A stretch of 64,000 nt of DNA from NCBI RefSeq assembly GCF_018139545.1, contig NZ_JAGSPJ010000007.1, positions 1-64,000 on the forward strand. Direction: 5' to 3'. Below are positions 39,001 to 47,774 of the stretch, piece by piece. This DNA comes from Affinundibacterium fentianense. GTDB taxonomy: Bacteria; Pseudomonadota; Gammaproteobacteria; Burkholderiales; Burkholderiaceae_D. Under the pieces are notes generated by a model that made no database searches, was not told the DNA's origin, and saw only the letters and a program-made list of their open reading frames with translations. The position numbers were made by a program, and so were the translations under genes. The stretch's first letter is position 1, and each line of letters starts with the position of its first letter.

Positions 39001-39314
39001 GTTTCTTAAGTTCGAGCCAATCTTATATACAAGCAGTAGAGCCGGCCATTACGGATAGACCTATTCCCGGTAGTAATCCAGCGACCGATCCTAGCAATAT
39101 GATTACAGCCGTGCTTTTCTATCTAAATGAAACATTTGGCGACACATTTATGGATAGTTTTTTCAAGCGTGCGAACGCCAAGCAAGATGCGGTGAGTCCG
39201 CGCATGGCAGCCTGCAATATTATGAATAGCGCGAAAGAAGCCCTGCCGCAGCGCAGTGCAGAGGTTCAAAATTATCTTGTGAATGAGTGGCGTTTCCCGA
39301 GTGACTGTCAGTAG
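36063..39314 (+). CDS. Lipoprotein with DUF4214 and duplicated PKD-plus-unknown domain
   Basis: 1083 aa. Lipoprotein signal peptide with lipobox LVSC (Cys22). Residues about 108–285 form a DUF4214 domain (ELYIAFFNRVPDADGLVYW, LNSAHSF, LLDNK), clearly the same as the one ending the giant RTX protein. A PKD/REJ-like Ig domain (298–388) and an unrecognised ~290-residue cysteine-containing domain (394–686) follow, and the same pair is repeated (PKD 693–783; unknown 788–1082). Both unknown copies share SY.QA.EP.ITDRPIPGSNP, A.P.Y.WQRCL-like and NYLV..WRFP.DC motifs. Outer-membrane or surface location is inferred. GAGGTGA precedes the ATG. Confidence 0.85.
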   Translation: MRVKTVSPYLFFIFFLPLLVSCGGNTPDLANAPPIQSQSPAPVSNSTQIINGARKDYMISFSPEGIVLQSSIGVKSKTVLPMSEALKFSDMTINLQVAAKVAQISQQQLTSLIELYIAFFNRVPDADGLVYWAGQIKAGMTIDQLAENFYAAAVQYSDLTSYSESMTNADFVRIIYKNVLGRTGQYAPPDADVNYWAEQLRTKQSTKGKLVITMLNSAHSFVRDPNWGWVPQLLDNKIGVARQFAIEQGINYNTANESIAKTMAIVAKITSSDTSLAIATYNTNDANFKVEYGSLNAFPPIAVAGYAQTVLTGSTVKLDGRDSVKRANQNLTFSWRIDSKPDFSNASLDNVKSPTPSFIADRPGSYIISLSVNDGSLNSLNISRVAIKAEATSSVNFKGSRSYTSWSNVTDTFNVWEGNQSIIRSKSQFSNQELQTIIGNIDYCLSLYQRYGQRAWPTLSDPEFGAKAQISLLPLQASCGPNFCGAGARGDIDVTIYENRRGSRSNTDPYAWWSAFNVLGQQGNNAFPIYQKIDHFTGTNGTSGERLRRAFTEYIAQRCLTDIGMPQEIIRQRGEPSMLTFRKGFLESNQSYVQAIEPTITDRPIPGSNPEVVPWQLISTVLFYLHDNFGDQFMDSFFKSILARKTPVTAKESACNIMSTARLVNESLKDEVKNYLVSQWRFPTDCADSTNAAPEAFAGYPQSVVKGSLVNLDGSASFDADGNSLQYSWSLISKPNNSSAILNAFDIATPSFTADQTGTYVFGLKVNDGLVFSPIARVTITVENRSPVTYRDLRNYTTWGSSSGTYTGSFHVWEGRKVILRSQDLYDQADIQTIVTNLDQCFGLYQQLGQNRWPTIWDPDFVGKGQLSVVPDNTTCGAGCGAGGRAEMTKDTFDQSRGTRSKADAYAWWVGVYEFGRQGGRAFPIFQKLDNFYGDSNLPGGRMTSAFPEYIWQRCLRDMGYSQDHLLRRGRFASKKYRDGFLSSSQSYIQAVEPAITDRPIPGSNPATDPSNMITAVLFYLNETFGDTFMDSFFKRANAKQDAVSPRMAACNIMNSAKEALPQRSAEVQNYLVNEWRFPSDCQ

Positions 39315-39360
39315 CTGAGGTGGTGTGCCCGACTATAGTATGGCGATGACACCGCAGCCA

Positions 39361-39401
39361 TAAAAACAAACAACGACGCCTTGGCGTCGTTGTTTGTTTG
39401 T
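39361..39401. terminator. Bidirectional intrinsic terminator
   Basis: Fifteen-base-pair stem ACAAACAACGACGCC/GGCGTCGTTGTTTGT with a minimal TT loop, between the convergent lipoprotein and M16 peptidase genes. Confidence 0.85.
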
Positions 39402-39432
39402 CTGACTACATTTGTGAAGTTGACTGCCGTGC

Positions 39433-39455
39433 CTTACTTACTTACTTACTTACTT
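39433..39455. repeat. Tetranucleotide tandem repeat (CTTA)5
   Basis: Five CTTA units span the stop codon of the M16 peptidase gene (TAAG on the coding strand). Loss or gain of a unit would still leave the first stop codon, so no effect on the protein is expected. Confidence 0.8.
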
Positions 39456-42343
39456 TCTTCGCGTGGTTTATTAAGCAAAACAGGTTCACCGAATCCCAGT
39501 TCCTTCATGCGTGGTAATTGGGTTTTGGCATCACCGACCACTAACCAGATCATCTTGTTTGGATCGAGGTACTTCTGCGATAAGGCTTGGATTTGCTCGA
39601 TGCTCATTGATTTGACTATCTGTTCGCGATCCTTGATGTAGTTTGCTGACCAACCGTATTTGCTAATATTTTCTAACAGACCCAACTTGGCATTGGCAGT
39701 TTCGAAGGCTCGTGCATTACTCTTGATTAAGAAACTCTTGGTTGTCGCTAAGTCGGCATCCGAGTATGTTCGGGCATAATCTTGTAGGATTTGTTTGATC
39801 AATTGGGTTGACTCCAATGTCACATTACTGCGCACACCACTGGTAATCTTGAATTCCCCCGTGCTCTTGCTTCCACTGAAAGCGGAATTGATGCCGTAGG
39901 TATAGCCTTTCCCTTCACGCAATTGCTGTGTCAATCGCGATGCAAATCCACCACCGCCAAAGATGTAGTTGCTGACCTGCGCTGCATAATAATCTTTGTC
40001 CGTCGCCGCTAGTGCCGGCGCGCCAATTTGCAAAACGGATTGTTTTGCGTCAGGAATATCGACGAAATAGATTTTCGCTTCACTCGGTACTTTGGCCTTA
40101 CTTGGAGCAGGAATAGTGACTTGCTTTGCTAACCATCGTTGATTTAAACCAGCTAGTGATTGACTGATGCTCGCTTTGGGCAAAGCACCAACGATATGCA
40201 TACGAGCTATCGAAGGGGATAAATTCTTGCTGTAGTAGGTTTTCAAATCAGCGATGCTGATCGCGTTGACGCTCTCGATTGATCCTAACAAATTACGCGA
40301 ACGAATATTGTCTTCGCCATAGAGCAATTTGTTATAAGCGTTACTGGCAACGACGTTAGGATTCGCTTCTTGTTGACGAATTTGACTCAAGATATTTTGC
40401 TTTTGTAGCGCGAATTCTTTTTCATCCCAGCGTGGCTCTAATAAAATTTCTTCGACTAAAGCCAGAGTTGCTGCGTAATTGCGAGCGAGAGTATTGACCG
40501 TGATTCGAATATCTTCGGTGCGCGCAGAGATGTTGATCATCGCACCGAGTTGTTGAATCGCTTCTTCTAATTCTTGTGGTGTTTTCTTCGCAGTACCTTG
40601 CGTCATCATCCGAGCCATCAAATTAGCAACACCAACTTTTTGTGGGTCGTCTAAGAGTAAGCCGCCATCGATGACGATCTCAAATTGAACTAAGGGGACT
40701 TCGTTATTTTGAATGCCGTAGACGCGCAATCCATTCTTCAATGTTTGTTCCCAGACAGCGGGCACCTTGACGCTAGCGGTTGGACCATAAGCAGGTTCTT
40801 TGTCACGCGCGATTTTGGACGGAGTTTTGGTGTAGGTCGCGTTGATATTAGGATCGACCGCGTCCTCAGCTCCTTGTACAATTTTTTCTTCAGCGACTTC
40901 CGCCTTGGTCGAGCCGCTCAGGGCTACAGCTTGTTTACCTTTAGGCACAAAGCTGGTTGCAACATAATTTTTGCCCTTGATGTATTTTTCGTAGACACGC
41001 ATCACATCAGCGGCTGTGACAGCAAGAATATTTTTGATATCTTGTTCGACGTAGCCAGGGTTGCCGATCAAATAGTTGTATTCGGCGAGCTGTGCAGACT
41101 TACCTAAGACGCTAGAGAGCGAATTGTAGAATTGCGTTTCTTGCCCTGCTTTAATTCTGGTGAGGTCCTTGTCGGCGATCCCTTCTTTTTCAAAGAGTGC
41201 GAATGCTTCGTTAATGGCGGAAGCAACTTCATCCAAGGTTTTGCCGTCGAATGCGCGCACGTTCAAAACAAATTGTCCTGCTAGTTCGGAGGTGTCATTT
41301 CGTGTGCTGACGTTCGCACTCAGTTTTTTGCCTTCCACTAACACTTGATAGAAAGGGGCTCGTTTTCCTTGTGTTAAATAGTGGGCCAGTACCTCCAATG
41401 CATAGGAATCAGGATGCAATTGTTCAACCGCAGGCCACACCATGGTTAAGGCTGGTACACGTGCAAAATTATCTTCGTGGTAGAGCTTGACGGTTTCTTT
41501 TACAAACCCAGGCCGTTTCGCTTGGGGTTTTACTTCTTCACCGCGTTGGATTTCTCCAAAATACTTTTCTACCCATTTTTTCGCTTGGACGGTGTCGAAA
41601 TCGCCCGCGATCACGAGCGTGACGTTATTGGGAACATACCAACGGCGGAAAAATTCTTTCACATCATCCACAGTGGCGTTTTGTAAATCCTCTAGCGAAC
41701 CGATCACTTGCCAGTTGTAGGGATGATCCGCAGGGTAGAGTGCTTTATCAATGACGTATGAAGTATGACCGTAAGGATTATTATCAACACTTTGGCGCTT
41801 CTCGTTTTTGACGACTTGCTTTTCTTTTGCTAATACTTGATCCGTCACGGTATTGATGAACCAACCTAGTTTATCCGCTTCGGCCCAAATCATTTTTTCT
41901 AGGGCATCTTTAGGAACGGTTTGTAGATAATTGGTGCGGTCTTGAGAAGTCGATCCATTTGCCCCTGAGCCACCAATACGCGCGGTCATTTTATCGAGGC
42001 CGCCTTTACCGAGATTTTCTGATTCAAGAAAAAGTAAGTGTTCGAAAAGATGGGCAAAACCAGTGCGGCCTGCTTTTTCGCGCGCGGAACCCACATGGGC
42101 GGTTAAATTCACAGCGACCACTGGGTCGGAGCGATCAATATGAAAGATCACATCGAGCCCATTGGCTAAAGTGAATTTTTGATAGTCGACTTTGAGCCCA
42201 GACGAAGTCTTGGCGGTCGGTGCAGATTTACTTGAAGCCGCCGTTGAGGTTGGGTTGGCGATGCTGGATGCACTCGCACACAGCGCAAAGACTGCTGCCG
42301 CTATAACGGTGTTACGAAGTGGAGTCGATATTCTTGTTGTCAT
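39446..42343 (-). CDS. M16 family zinc metallopeptidase (insulinase/PqqL-like), periplasmic
   Basis: 965 aa with a signal peptide (residues 1–30, ending SASSIA). The inverted zinc motif H98-LF-E101-H102 in GFAHLFEHLLF and the downstream glutamate region (MIWAEADKLGW) make the first half catalytic. The second half (from about residue 515, WEQTLKNGLRVYG) is the inactive M16 repeat ending with the C-terminal M16 domain. Such clamshell enzymes degrade peptides in the periplasm. GAGGAAA lies 6 nt upstream. A single gene with its own upstream region. Confidence 0.93.
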   Translation of the reverse strand: MTTRISTPLRNTVIAAAVFALCASASSIANPTSTAASSKSAPTAKTSSGLKVDYQKFTLANGLDVIFHIDRSDPVVAVNLTAHVGSAREKAGRTGFAHLFEHLLFLESENLGKGGLDKMTARIGGSGANGSTSQDRTNYLQTVPKDALEKMIWAEADKLGWFINTVTDQVLAKEKQVVKNEKRQSVDNNPYGHTSYVIDKALYPADHPYNWQVIGSLEDLQNATVDDVKEFFRRWYVPNNVTLVIAGDFDTVQAKKWVEKYFGEIQRGEEVKPQAKRPGFVKETVKLYHEDNFARVPALTMVWPAVEQLHPDSYALEVLAHYLTQGKRAPFYQVLVEGKKLSANVSTRNDTSELAGQFVLNVRAFDGKTLDEVASAINEAFALFEKEGIADKDLTRIKAGQETQFYNSLSSVLGKSAQLAEYNYLIGNPGYVEQDIKNILAVTAADVMRVYEKYIKGKNYVATSFVPKGKQAVALSGSTKAEVAEEKIVQGAEDAVDPNINATYTKTPSKIARDKEPAYGPTASVKVPAVWEQTLKNGLRVYGIQNNEVPLVQFEIVIDGGLLLDDPQKVGVANLMARMMTQGTAKKTPQELEEAIQQLGAMINISARTEDIRITVNTLARNYAATLALVEEILLEPRWDEKEFALQKQNILSQIRQQEANPNVVASNAYNKLLYGEDNIRSRNLLGSIESVNAISIADLKTYYSKNLSPSIARMHIVGALPKASISQSLAGLNQRWLAKQVTIPAPSKAKVPSEAKIYFVDIPDAKQSVLQIGAPALAATDKDYYAAQVSNYIFGGGGFASRLTQQLREGKGYTYGINSAFSGSKSTGEFKITSGVRSNVTLESTQLIKQILQDYARTYSDADLATTKSFLIKSNARAFETANAKLGLLENISKYGWSANYIKDREQIVKSMSIEQIQALSQKYLDPNKMIWLVVGDAKTQLPRMKELGFGEPVLLNKPREESK

Positions 42344-42606
42344 GGAGATTTCCTCGAAATAGAGAGATGAATTGGTTTGATCTTGAAGACATCAGAACGC
42401 GTATTGTATGCACAAAGTTCATGTCCTCGAAATAATTCATCTTCAAAATTCCCATATGGAAATATCTGATTTGAAGAGCAGATTGGGGCCATGATTCTCT
42501 TTAGCTTGACAGCGTTTTGAGTTCAAACAGAGCAGGCAATCATTGACTTATTTTTATCAAAAAAGTTCCCTGCGAGTCGTTACACATTGCGCCATGGCGC
42601 ACACAT

Positions 42607-43029
42607 TTAGGCTTGTGATAAAGCGATCCTCGCGCGTTCGTAATTGCCCATGCGTTCTTGTTGTTCCGCATTGACCGGCATCTGCGCTACCACACTGGCA
42701 TGTTCTTCGACATCGGCACGTTTTACCCGAGCAGCAAGTGGGACCAATAAAACACGACGAATATAGTCGTCGTAAGTTTCGTTGGGGCGACCAGTGAGCG
42801 TTTCCACTGCCTCGATGATGCGCTCTGAAAATCCTGCGGCACGGAGTTCTATTGCAGTCATTCCACCATCTTCTATGGTGTCATGCAACAGCGCGGTTTG
42901 ACGTTCTTCATCGTCGCTAAGCCTTAGCATGACACGGATTGGATGTAGCACTTCAGCTTCGCCATCTTCGCCAATACGCCCTGCGTGAGCCTGACTCGCT
43001 GTTGCGAGCGCTTTTTCTAATGTAGACAT
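42607..43029 (-). CDS. Small HD-domain hydrolase (MESH1/SpoT-like)
   Basis: 140 aa. The HD motif LLHDTIEDGG (residues about 47–56), the upstream histidine in HPIRVML and the substrate-loop-like ARVKRADVEEH near residue 99 match small (p)ppGpp 3'-pyrophosphohydrolase-like HD proteins. There is no synthetase domain. Hydrolysis of (p)ppGpp or another nucleotide is inferred. An upstream gap of 104 bp separates it from the nitrilase-like gene on the same strand. Confidence 0.8.
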   Translation of the reverse strand: MSTLEKALATASQAHAGRIGEDGEAEVLHPIRVMLRLSDDEERQTALLHDTIEDGGMTAIELRAAGFSERIIEAVETLTGRPNETYDDYIRRVLLVPLAARVKRADVEEHASVVAQMPVNAEQQERMGNYERARIALSQA

Positions 43030-43133
43030 GATCGTTTCCTTTAGTATTGATGATGTGTTTGTCGACCAATTGTAGACAAATTATCGTGCATTGATTCCCT
43101 AAGTTTTTTTACTTAGTTTATCCACTCAGTTTA

Positions 43134-44354
43134 TCAACTAAGAGGCTTTAGGGGCATGACCTGCATGACCCGCACATAACCTGCACCTTTTGCTTCCGCG
43201 CTACTTTTCCATAATTGCTCTGCTAAGACAGGTCCGAAATGCGTTGTACACTCGGTTGCCACCCGGCGTAGTTGTGTACCAGGAAAAGGATCACCTCCAC
43301 CGACTTCGATTAATCGATTCTCTACTGGAACTTCGTCTCCATTTGCGCCATTCCATATTTGTGTGTGGCTGCCAAAAACGCGAAAATCTAAGCTTGTATA
43401 GCCATCGCAATTGAAGGCATAACTGTAGGGCGTTGGACCTGCTTCAGGCAATAGGCGGATTGAGTCAGGATTCAACACCATTCCACCAGAGGGTACCAGT
43501 TGGATGGTTACCGATTGATTGGCTGTACGAAGTCGACCAAATTCATTGCGACGGCAACCGCCGCTATACGCATGATCTAAGCAAATCTCGATACCGAAAT
43601 CAATTAGACTGCCATCGGCATGCTGGATACTAGGGAGGGTAAAGCGTGCACCGCCTTCAGTGACACCCAAGACATCCTTGGGGATGACGGATTCAGGATC
43701 AGCCGGAACCACTGTATGGTTGGTATGGTGTAAGGCATCGCCACACCATTTGAGAAAATCAATCCCAGATACGTATTGTTTGCGTGCGGCATAACACGAG
43801 GAACGATGTTCTGCACCGCCGCGCTGAATCAACGTCGTGTTATACACCTCTCCAGGTTGGCTTGGATCTAATTCATAACGACCGTTGCTGGATAAAGCCG
43901 TGGGGAAGGATGCGCTTACAGCACTTCCAAAAACCAGCAGATAGTCAGCGTATTGGGCTTGCGCAGCGATGCGCTGCATGCCACCGAACAAACCGGGCCA
44001 AGCATGGTCAAATGGCGTCGAAAGGCAAAAATTCGACGGTGCTGCACCGACCCAGCCGTTCAATAAGTCATGCAAATAGGCACCACCAGCACCGCGGCAC
44101 AAGAACTCTGGAGCCATAAAAATTTTGAGCGTTTGTGGCGACGGATCGGCTAAGGCATGGGCTTGTTCTAATGCATCGGCAATAAAAGCGAGGCGCGCTT
44201 CAATGTCGCGGCATTGGCTAGCCACATCGGTGCGGTGGTCTGTGGTATCACTGCGCAATCCCGCGTAAGTACTTCGCTCAGGGTGCGCGAGATCCTTACA
44301 CGGACCGGTGTATAACTCCCATGAAATAAACTGCACATGATGGAAGTTCGACAT
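43134..44354 (-). CDS. Divergent nitrilase-superfamily protein
   Basis: 406 aa. The Glu-Lys-Cys triad of carbon–nitrogen hydrolases can be read in order: E83 in KIFMAPEFLCRG, K192 in CYAARKQYVSG and C258 in IDFGIEICLDHAYSGG. It is longer than the usual ~280–330 aa, with insertions between E and K and a C-terminal extension. No signal peptide. It would hydrolyse a nitrile or amide; the substrate is unknown. It follows the DUF3297 gene by 20 bp, so the two are probably one operon. Confidence 0.65.
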   Translation of the reverse strand: MSNFHHVQFISWELYTGPCKDLAHPERSTYAGLRSDTTDHRTDVASQCRDIEARLAFIADALEQAHALADPSPQTLKIFMAPEFLCRGAGGAYLHDLLNGWVGAAPSNFCLSTPFDHAWPGLFGGMQRIAAQAQYADYLLVFGSAVSASFPTALSSNGRYELDPSQPGEVYNTTLIQRGGAEHRSSCYAARKQYVSGIDFLKWCGDALHHTNHTVVPADPESVIPKDVLGVTEGGARFTLPSIQHADGSLIDFGIEICLDHAYSGGCRRNEFGRLRTANQSVTIQLVPSGGMVLNPDSIRLLPEAGPTPYSYAFNCDGYTSLDFRVFGSHTQIWNGANGDEVPVENRLIEVGGGDPFPGTQLRRVATECTTHFGPVLAEQLWKSSAEAKGAGYVRVMQVMPLKPLS

Positions 44355-44374
44355 GCGGCTTTTAAGAAATTCGA

Positions 44375-44623
44375 TTAGCGATAAAAAGGCTCGACTGTGC
44401 CTTTGACCTTAATCATCATCGGCATCCCTTTGCGATCTAAAGTTTTGCCTGCAGGAACAGTGATCCAGCCTTCGCTAATGCAGTATTCTTCAACGCCTAG
44501 GCGTTCTTTACCATTGAGCAAAATGCCTACTTCGTGTTCGAAGATTGCGGCAACGTAGTACTTGCTGCGAGGATCAACCGAGAGGCGGTCAGGAAAATCA
44601 GGTTTGCTAGTATTATCAGTCAT
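44375..44623 (-). CDS. DUF3297 family protein
   Basis: 82 aa from ATG 44621–44623; a longer frame from a TTG is rejected because the family begins here (MTDNTSKPDFPDRLSVDPRS). Conserved HEVGILLNGKERLGVEEYCISEGW. Small cytoplasmic protein of unknown function, 20 bp upstream of the nitrilase-like gene. Confidence 0.88.
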   Translation of the reverse strand: MTDNTSKPDFPDRLSVDPRSKYYVAAIFEHEVGILLNGKERLGVEEYCISEGWITVPAGKTLDRKGMPMMIKVKGTVEPFYR

Positions 44624-44808
44624 AGTTTTTGGTATTGCGTTACGTTGATTCGAGAGTGAGATATTGCATTGCGATTGCGACAAGCTTCGATTTGCATCGC
44701 CGTATTAATGGTCGGCCAAGCGTTTTTCTGTGTTTGCCAAGGTGCGCTTTCGGGAATCTCATTGCAATTCGTCGACAGCGAATTGCGGGTTCGCTAGTTT
44801 ATCCGTTT

Positions 44809-45615
44809 TTAAGCGGGAAAGCTCGCATTTCCTATGCTAGCTTTGCCCTCAGTATTGTGTTGATGCAATGCGCGTAAGCGCTGATGGACCGTATCGTTGA
44901 GGTCGATATGGCGTTGCTGTTTTGCGCTGAGGTAGTGCTCAGTGAATACATCAAGATAAGCCTCTAAGGTTTGTGCCGCCATGTGATCGCCTGCCAGCGC
45001 GAAGCAAAGTGCCGCGACTTCTGCCGTGCATAAATGGTCTTCGCGACGTGAGCGGCGTAATTTGTAACGCGAAACTTGCTCGGGTTTGAGGCTCAAGACA
45101 GGAAATTTTTCTAGATACGGACTTTTTTTAAAGATCTTACGTGCTTCTGGCCAGGTTGCATCGAGCAGAATAAAAAGGGGACGTTTGGTATTGGCTTGTT
45201 GCTCGGGACCCAAACAACGTGATTCGTTTAGATCTGTCACAACACGCTCAGGTGCAACAAATTCACCTGGAAAGACGACATAGGGTTGCCATTTAGGATC
45301 GGCAAGAAGGGCTGTTAATGCAGGATCAACGCTCGTTCGTGCCCAGCCAAAAGCGCTGGTATCAGGAATAAGGTCGGCAATCAGCCAACCTGTATTACTA
45401 GGCTTGAGTGTTTCGTGCTCTGCCATCAATAAGCAAACTCCTGCTTGGCTTACTACGGTAGGACGTAAAGCGCAAAAGCAATGACTCAATATCAAACGAC
45501 AAAATGGACAGCGTTCGCCGCTGGGGCCGCCGCGCGCGAGAAAAGGGCGAGTACTACGTTCGAGACGAGAAGCGCGTAAGCGCGAAACAGCGTGAGGGGT
45601 GAGCGCGGATGTCAT
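44809..45615 (-). CDS. DTW-domain tRNA-uridine aminocarboxypropyltransferase (TapT-like)
   Basis: 268 aa. The DTW-domain motif appears as D152-A-T-W155 in ILLDATWPEARKIF. An N-terminal cysteine cluster (C36, C39, C46, C48 in CPFCRLILSHCFC) and SRYKLRR are typical. TapT/YfiP-type enzymes transfer the aminocarboxypropyl group of S-adenosylmethionine to a uridine in tRNA (acp3U47). The C-terminal half is helical. Separate from the DUF3297 gene by about 185 bp. Confidence 0.9.
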   Translation of the reverse strand: MTSALTPHAVSRLRASRLERSTRPFLARGGPSGERCPFCRLILSHCFCALRPTVVSQAGVCLLMAEHETLKPSNTGWLIADLIPDTSAFGWARTSVDPALTALLADPKWQPYVVFPGEFVAPERVVTDLNESRCLGPEQQANTKRPLFILLDATWPEARKIFKKSPYLEKFPVLSLKPEQVSRYKLRRSRREDHLCTAEVAALCFALAGDHMAAQTLEAYLDVFTEHYLSAKQQRHIDLNDTVHQRLRALHQHNTEGKASIGNASFPA

Positions 45616-45865
45616 GGGCTTACTATTTTTACTGATTTCGTCTTGACTAGCCCCGCCTCGCGAAATGCGTGACGGATAGTTGGCATGGCCTGCAAAAAAT
45701 TCAGGGATTAAAAAAATGGCTGAAGCAAAAGAGTCAGCATTTTAGGCGATTCATACGAGATCGCTGTGAGTAATTTGGACTGAATGGTCATTTTGAAATC
45801 ATTTTGCCGCTTACAGGAGAAATTTGTCTTGATATTCAGCTTTCCATCCGCATTTCTGAAGGGTT

Positions 45866-45881
45866 CAAGACGACTGGTCTA
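45866..45881. promoter_or_regulatory. NemR-type operator
   Basis: CAAGAC-GACT-GGTCTA: an imperfect palindrome like the E. coli nemR box (TAGACC-N4-GGTCTA), 12 bp before the TetR-family start. The right arm is exact and the left matches at four of six positions. Confidence 0.5.
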
Positions 45882-45893
45882 ATTTAGTTTACA

Positions 45894-46502
45894 ATGCAAC
45901 ACATGATGACTCGCGACAATACACGACAGCATATTTTGGACACAGCTAAACCCATTATTTTGGGAAAAGGCTTCGCTGCGGTTGGCCTTAATGAAGTGCT
46001 AACTGCGGCAGCGGTACCAAAAGGCTCGTTTTATCACTATTTCAAATCCAAAGAATTATTTGGCGAAGCTTTGCTCGCCGATTATTTCAATGACTATCTG
46101 ACCAGTATCGACAGCTTGCTGGCACCCGACCATCGTCCCGCTGCGCTTCGATTGATGGCGTATTGGGAGGGCTGGCGGGCGTCCTTGGTGAATCAGGACA
46201 TGCAATGTCAGTGTCTCGCGGCAAAACTTGCTGGTGAGGTGTCCGACTTATCAGAAGCGATGCGTATCGCTTTGCAAGAGGGCACGCAACGCATCATCGC
46301 TAGAATTGCCAGTTGCATAGTAGAGGCACAATCGGATGGTTCCTTATCCAGCGCGATTCATCCGCTCGATACCGCAACCAGCCTATATCAGATGTGGTTG
46401 GGGGCGAGTTTATTGACCAAAATGCGGCGCGATGCAAGCGCATTAAATAGTGCAATGCGCAGCACCCAACATATTTTGATGATCGATGCTAGGCAGGACT
46501 GA
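45894..46502 (+). CDS. nemR: TetR-family repressor, NemR-like
   Basis: 202 aa. TetR HTH in residues 10–60 (ILGKGFAAVGLNEVLTAAAVPKGSFYHYFKSKELF). Cysteines in DMQCQCLAAK (positions about 104–106) and C143 could sense electrophiles, as NemR does with reactive chlorine and quinones. The next gene in the same direction is the NemA-like reductase, and a NemR-type box precedes this gene. The start could also be ATG 45903. The symbol rests on the gene pair and operator, not on an alignment. Confidence 0.75.
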   Translation: MQHMMTRDNTRQHILDTAKPIILGKGFAAVGLNEVLTAAAVPKGSFYHYFKSKELFGEALLADYFNDYLTSIDSLLAPDHRPAALRLMAYWEGWRASLVNQDMQCQCLAAKLAGEVSDLSEAMRIALQEGTQRIIARIASCIVEAQSDGSLSSAIHPLDTATSLYQMWLGASLLTKMRRDASALNSAMRSTQHILMIDARQD

Positions 46503-46600
46503 TTTGCCTCAGCGACAGATTCAAAACCAGTTTGCTCCATTGGGCGACGTGATCGGATTTGATCACCAACTCAGGGAAACTTTATTTGTAATTTCAAACC

Positions 46601-46621
46601 GATACCTTTGGTTGAGGTATC
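46601..46621 (+). repeat. Hairpin in the leader of the alkene reductase gene
   Basis: GATACCT/AGGTATC with a 7-nt loop, ending 20 bp before the reductase ATG and close to its AAGGAAA ribosome-binding site. Confidence 0.5.
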
Positions 46622-46641
46622 ACCAATAAGAAGGAAATCTC

Positions 46642-47700
46642 ATGCTATTTACTACATTAAAAGCGGGCGCGCTTGAGTTGCCGAATCGTATTTTGATGGC
46701 ACCATTGACACGTACTCGTGCAGGATTCGAACATTTACCGAATGCGTTGATGGCAGAATATTACGCACAACGTGCCAGTGCTGGCTTGATCATCACAGAA
46801 TGCACCATGGTGATGCCAGGCACTTCTGCATTTGCAGCAGAGCCAGGAATCTATAGCCAAGAACAAATCGACGCTTGGAAACAAGTCACCGCTGCGGTAC
46901 ACGCTAAAGGCGGCAAAATCGTCATGCAAATCTGGCACGCTGGTCGCGCTGCCCATCCTGATCTCAACCAAGGTGCATCGACCGTTTCCGCCAGTGCAGT
47001 CGCGATTGACGGAGAAATTCATACACCGCAAGGCATGGTCAAGCACGCTGTACCAGCAGAATTGAGCCAGGCTGAAATCAAAGAAATCGTGCAAGCTTTT
47101 GCACAAGGCGCAAAAAATGCCATGGCAGCGGGCTTTGATGGCGTCGAAGTGCACGGAGCCAATGGCTATTTGATCGATCAGTTTTTGCGCGATGGATCTA
47201 ATCAACGTACGGACGAATACGGTGGCAATATAGAAAATCGTGCTCGCTTCCTCAACGAAGTATTGACCGCTGTGTGCGCGGCAATTGGTTCGGATCGCGT
47301 GGGCTTGCGTTTGTCACCGCTGAATAGTTATAACAGCATGAAAGACAGCAATCCATTGGCGTGGATGGAGTATTTGAGTGCCCACTTGAATAGTTTCAAT
47401 TTGGCGTACTTGCACGTGATGCGTGCCGACTTCTTCCAAGCGCAAACAGGCGATGTGATGACAGTGGCACGTGCTCATTACAAGGGCGTGTTGATCGGTA
47501 ACATGGGCTACACAGGAGCCGAAGCAGAGCAGGCAATTCAAGACGGCAAACTGGATGCAGTTGCATTTGGCACCGGCTTCTTGGCGAATCCCGATTTGCC
47601 AGCGCGCATACAAGCAGGCGCAGCATTGAATGCACCGGACGCATCGACCTTCTATACGCCAGGCGCTAAAGGCTATACCGATTACCCAAGCATGTCCTAA
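46642..47700 (+). CDS. nemA: Alkene reductase / N-ethylmaleimide reductase (Old Yellow Enzyme)
   Basis: 352 aa. An FMN-dependent NAD(P)H reductase of activated C=C bonds, nitro compounds and electrophiles. Begins LFTTLKAGALELPNRILMAPLTRTRA; the flavin- and substrate-binding motifs QIWHAGRAAHP and GVEVHGANGYLIDQFLRDGSNQRTDEYGG are intact. The C-terminal phosphate-binding LIGNMGYTG and VAFGTGFLANPDLP follow. The TetR/NemR-like gene upstream probably represses both. AAGGAAA lies before the ATG. Confidence 0.92.
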   Translation: MLFTTLKAGALELPNRILMAPLTRTRAGFEHLPNALMAEYYAQRASAGLIITECTMVMPGTSAFAAEPGIYSQEQIDAWKQVTAAVHAKGGKIVMQIWHAGRAAHPDLNQGASTVSASAVAIDGEIHTPQGMVKHAVPAELSQAEIKEIVQAFAQGAKNAMAAGFDGVEVHGANGYLIDQFLRDGSNQRTDEYGGNIENRARFLNEVLTAVCAAIGSDRVGLRLSPLNSYNSMKDSNPLAWMEYLSAHLNSFNLAYLHVMRADFFQAQTGDVMTVARAHYKGVLIGNMGYTGAEAEQAIQDGKLDAVAFGTGFLANPDLPARIQAGAALNAPDASTFYTPGAKGYTDYPSMS

Positions 47701-47774
47701 TCGTACAGCCATGATCTTGTTCGGTTCTGCTGACCGAGCAAATTTTCACGCATCGCTTTCGGCGCAGGCAAAAG

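Noticed and set aside
39433..39455. Phase-variable repeat in the M16 peptidase gene
   Set aside because: The CTTA array overlaps the stop codon, but the first stop codon persists whatever the copy number, so no on/off switch results.
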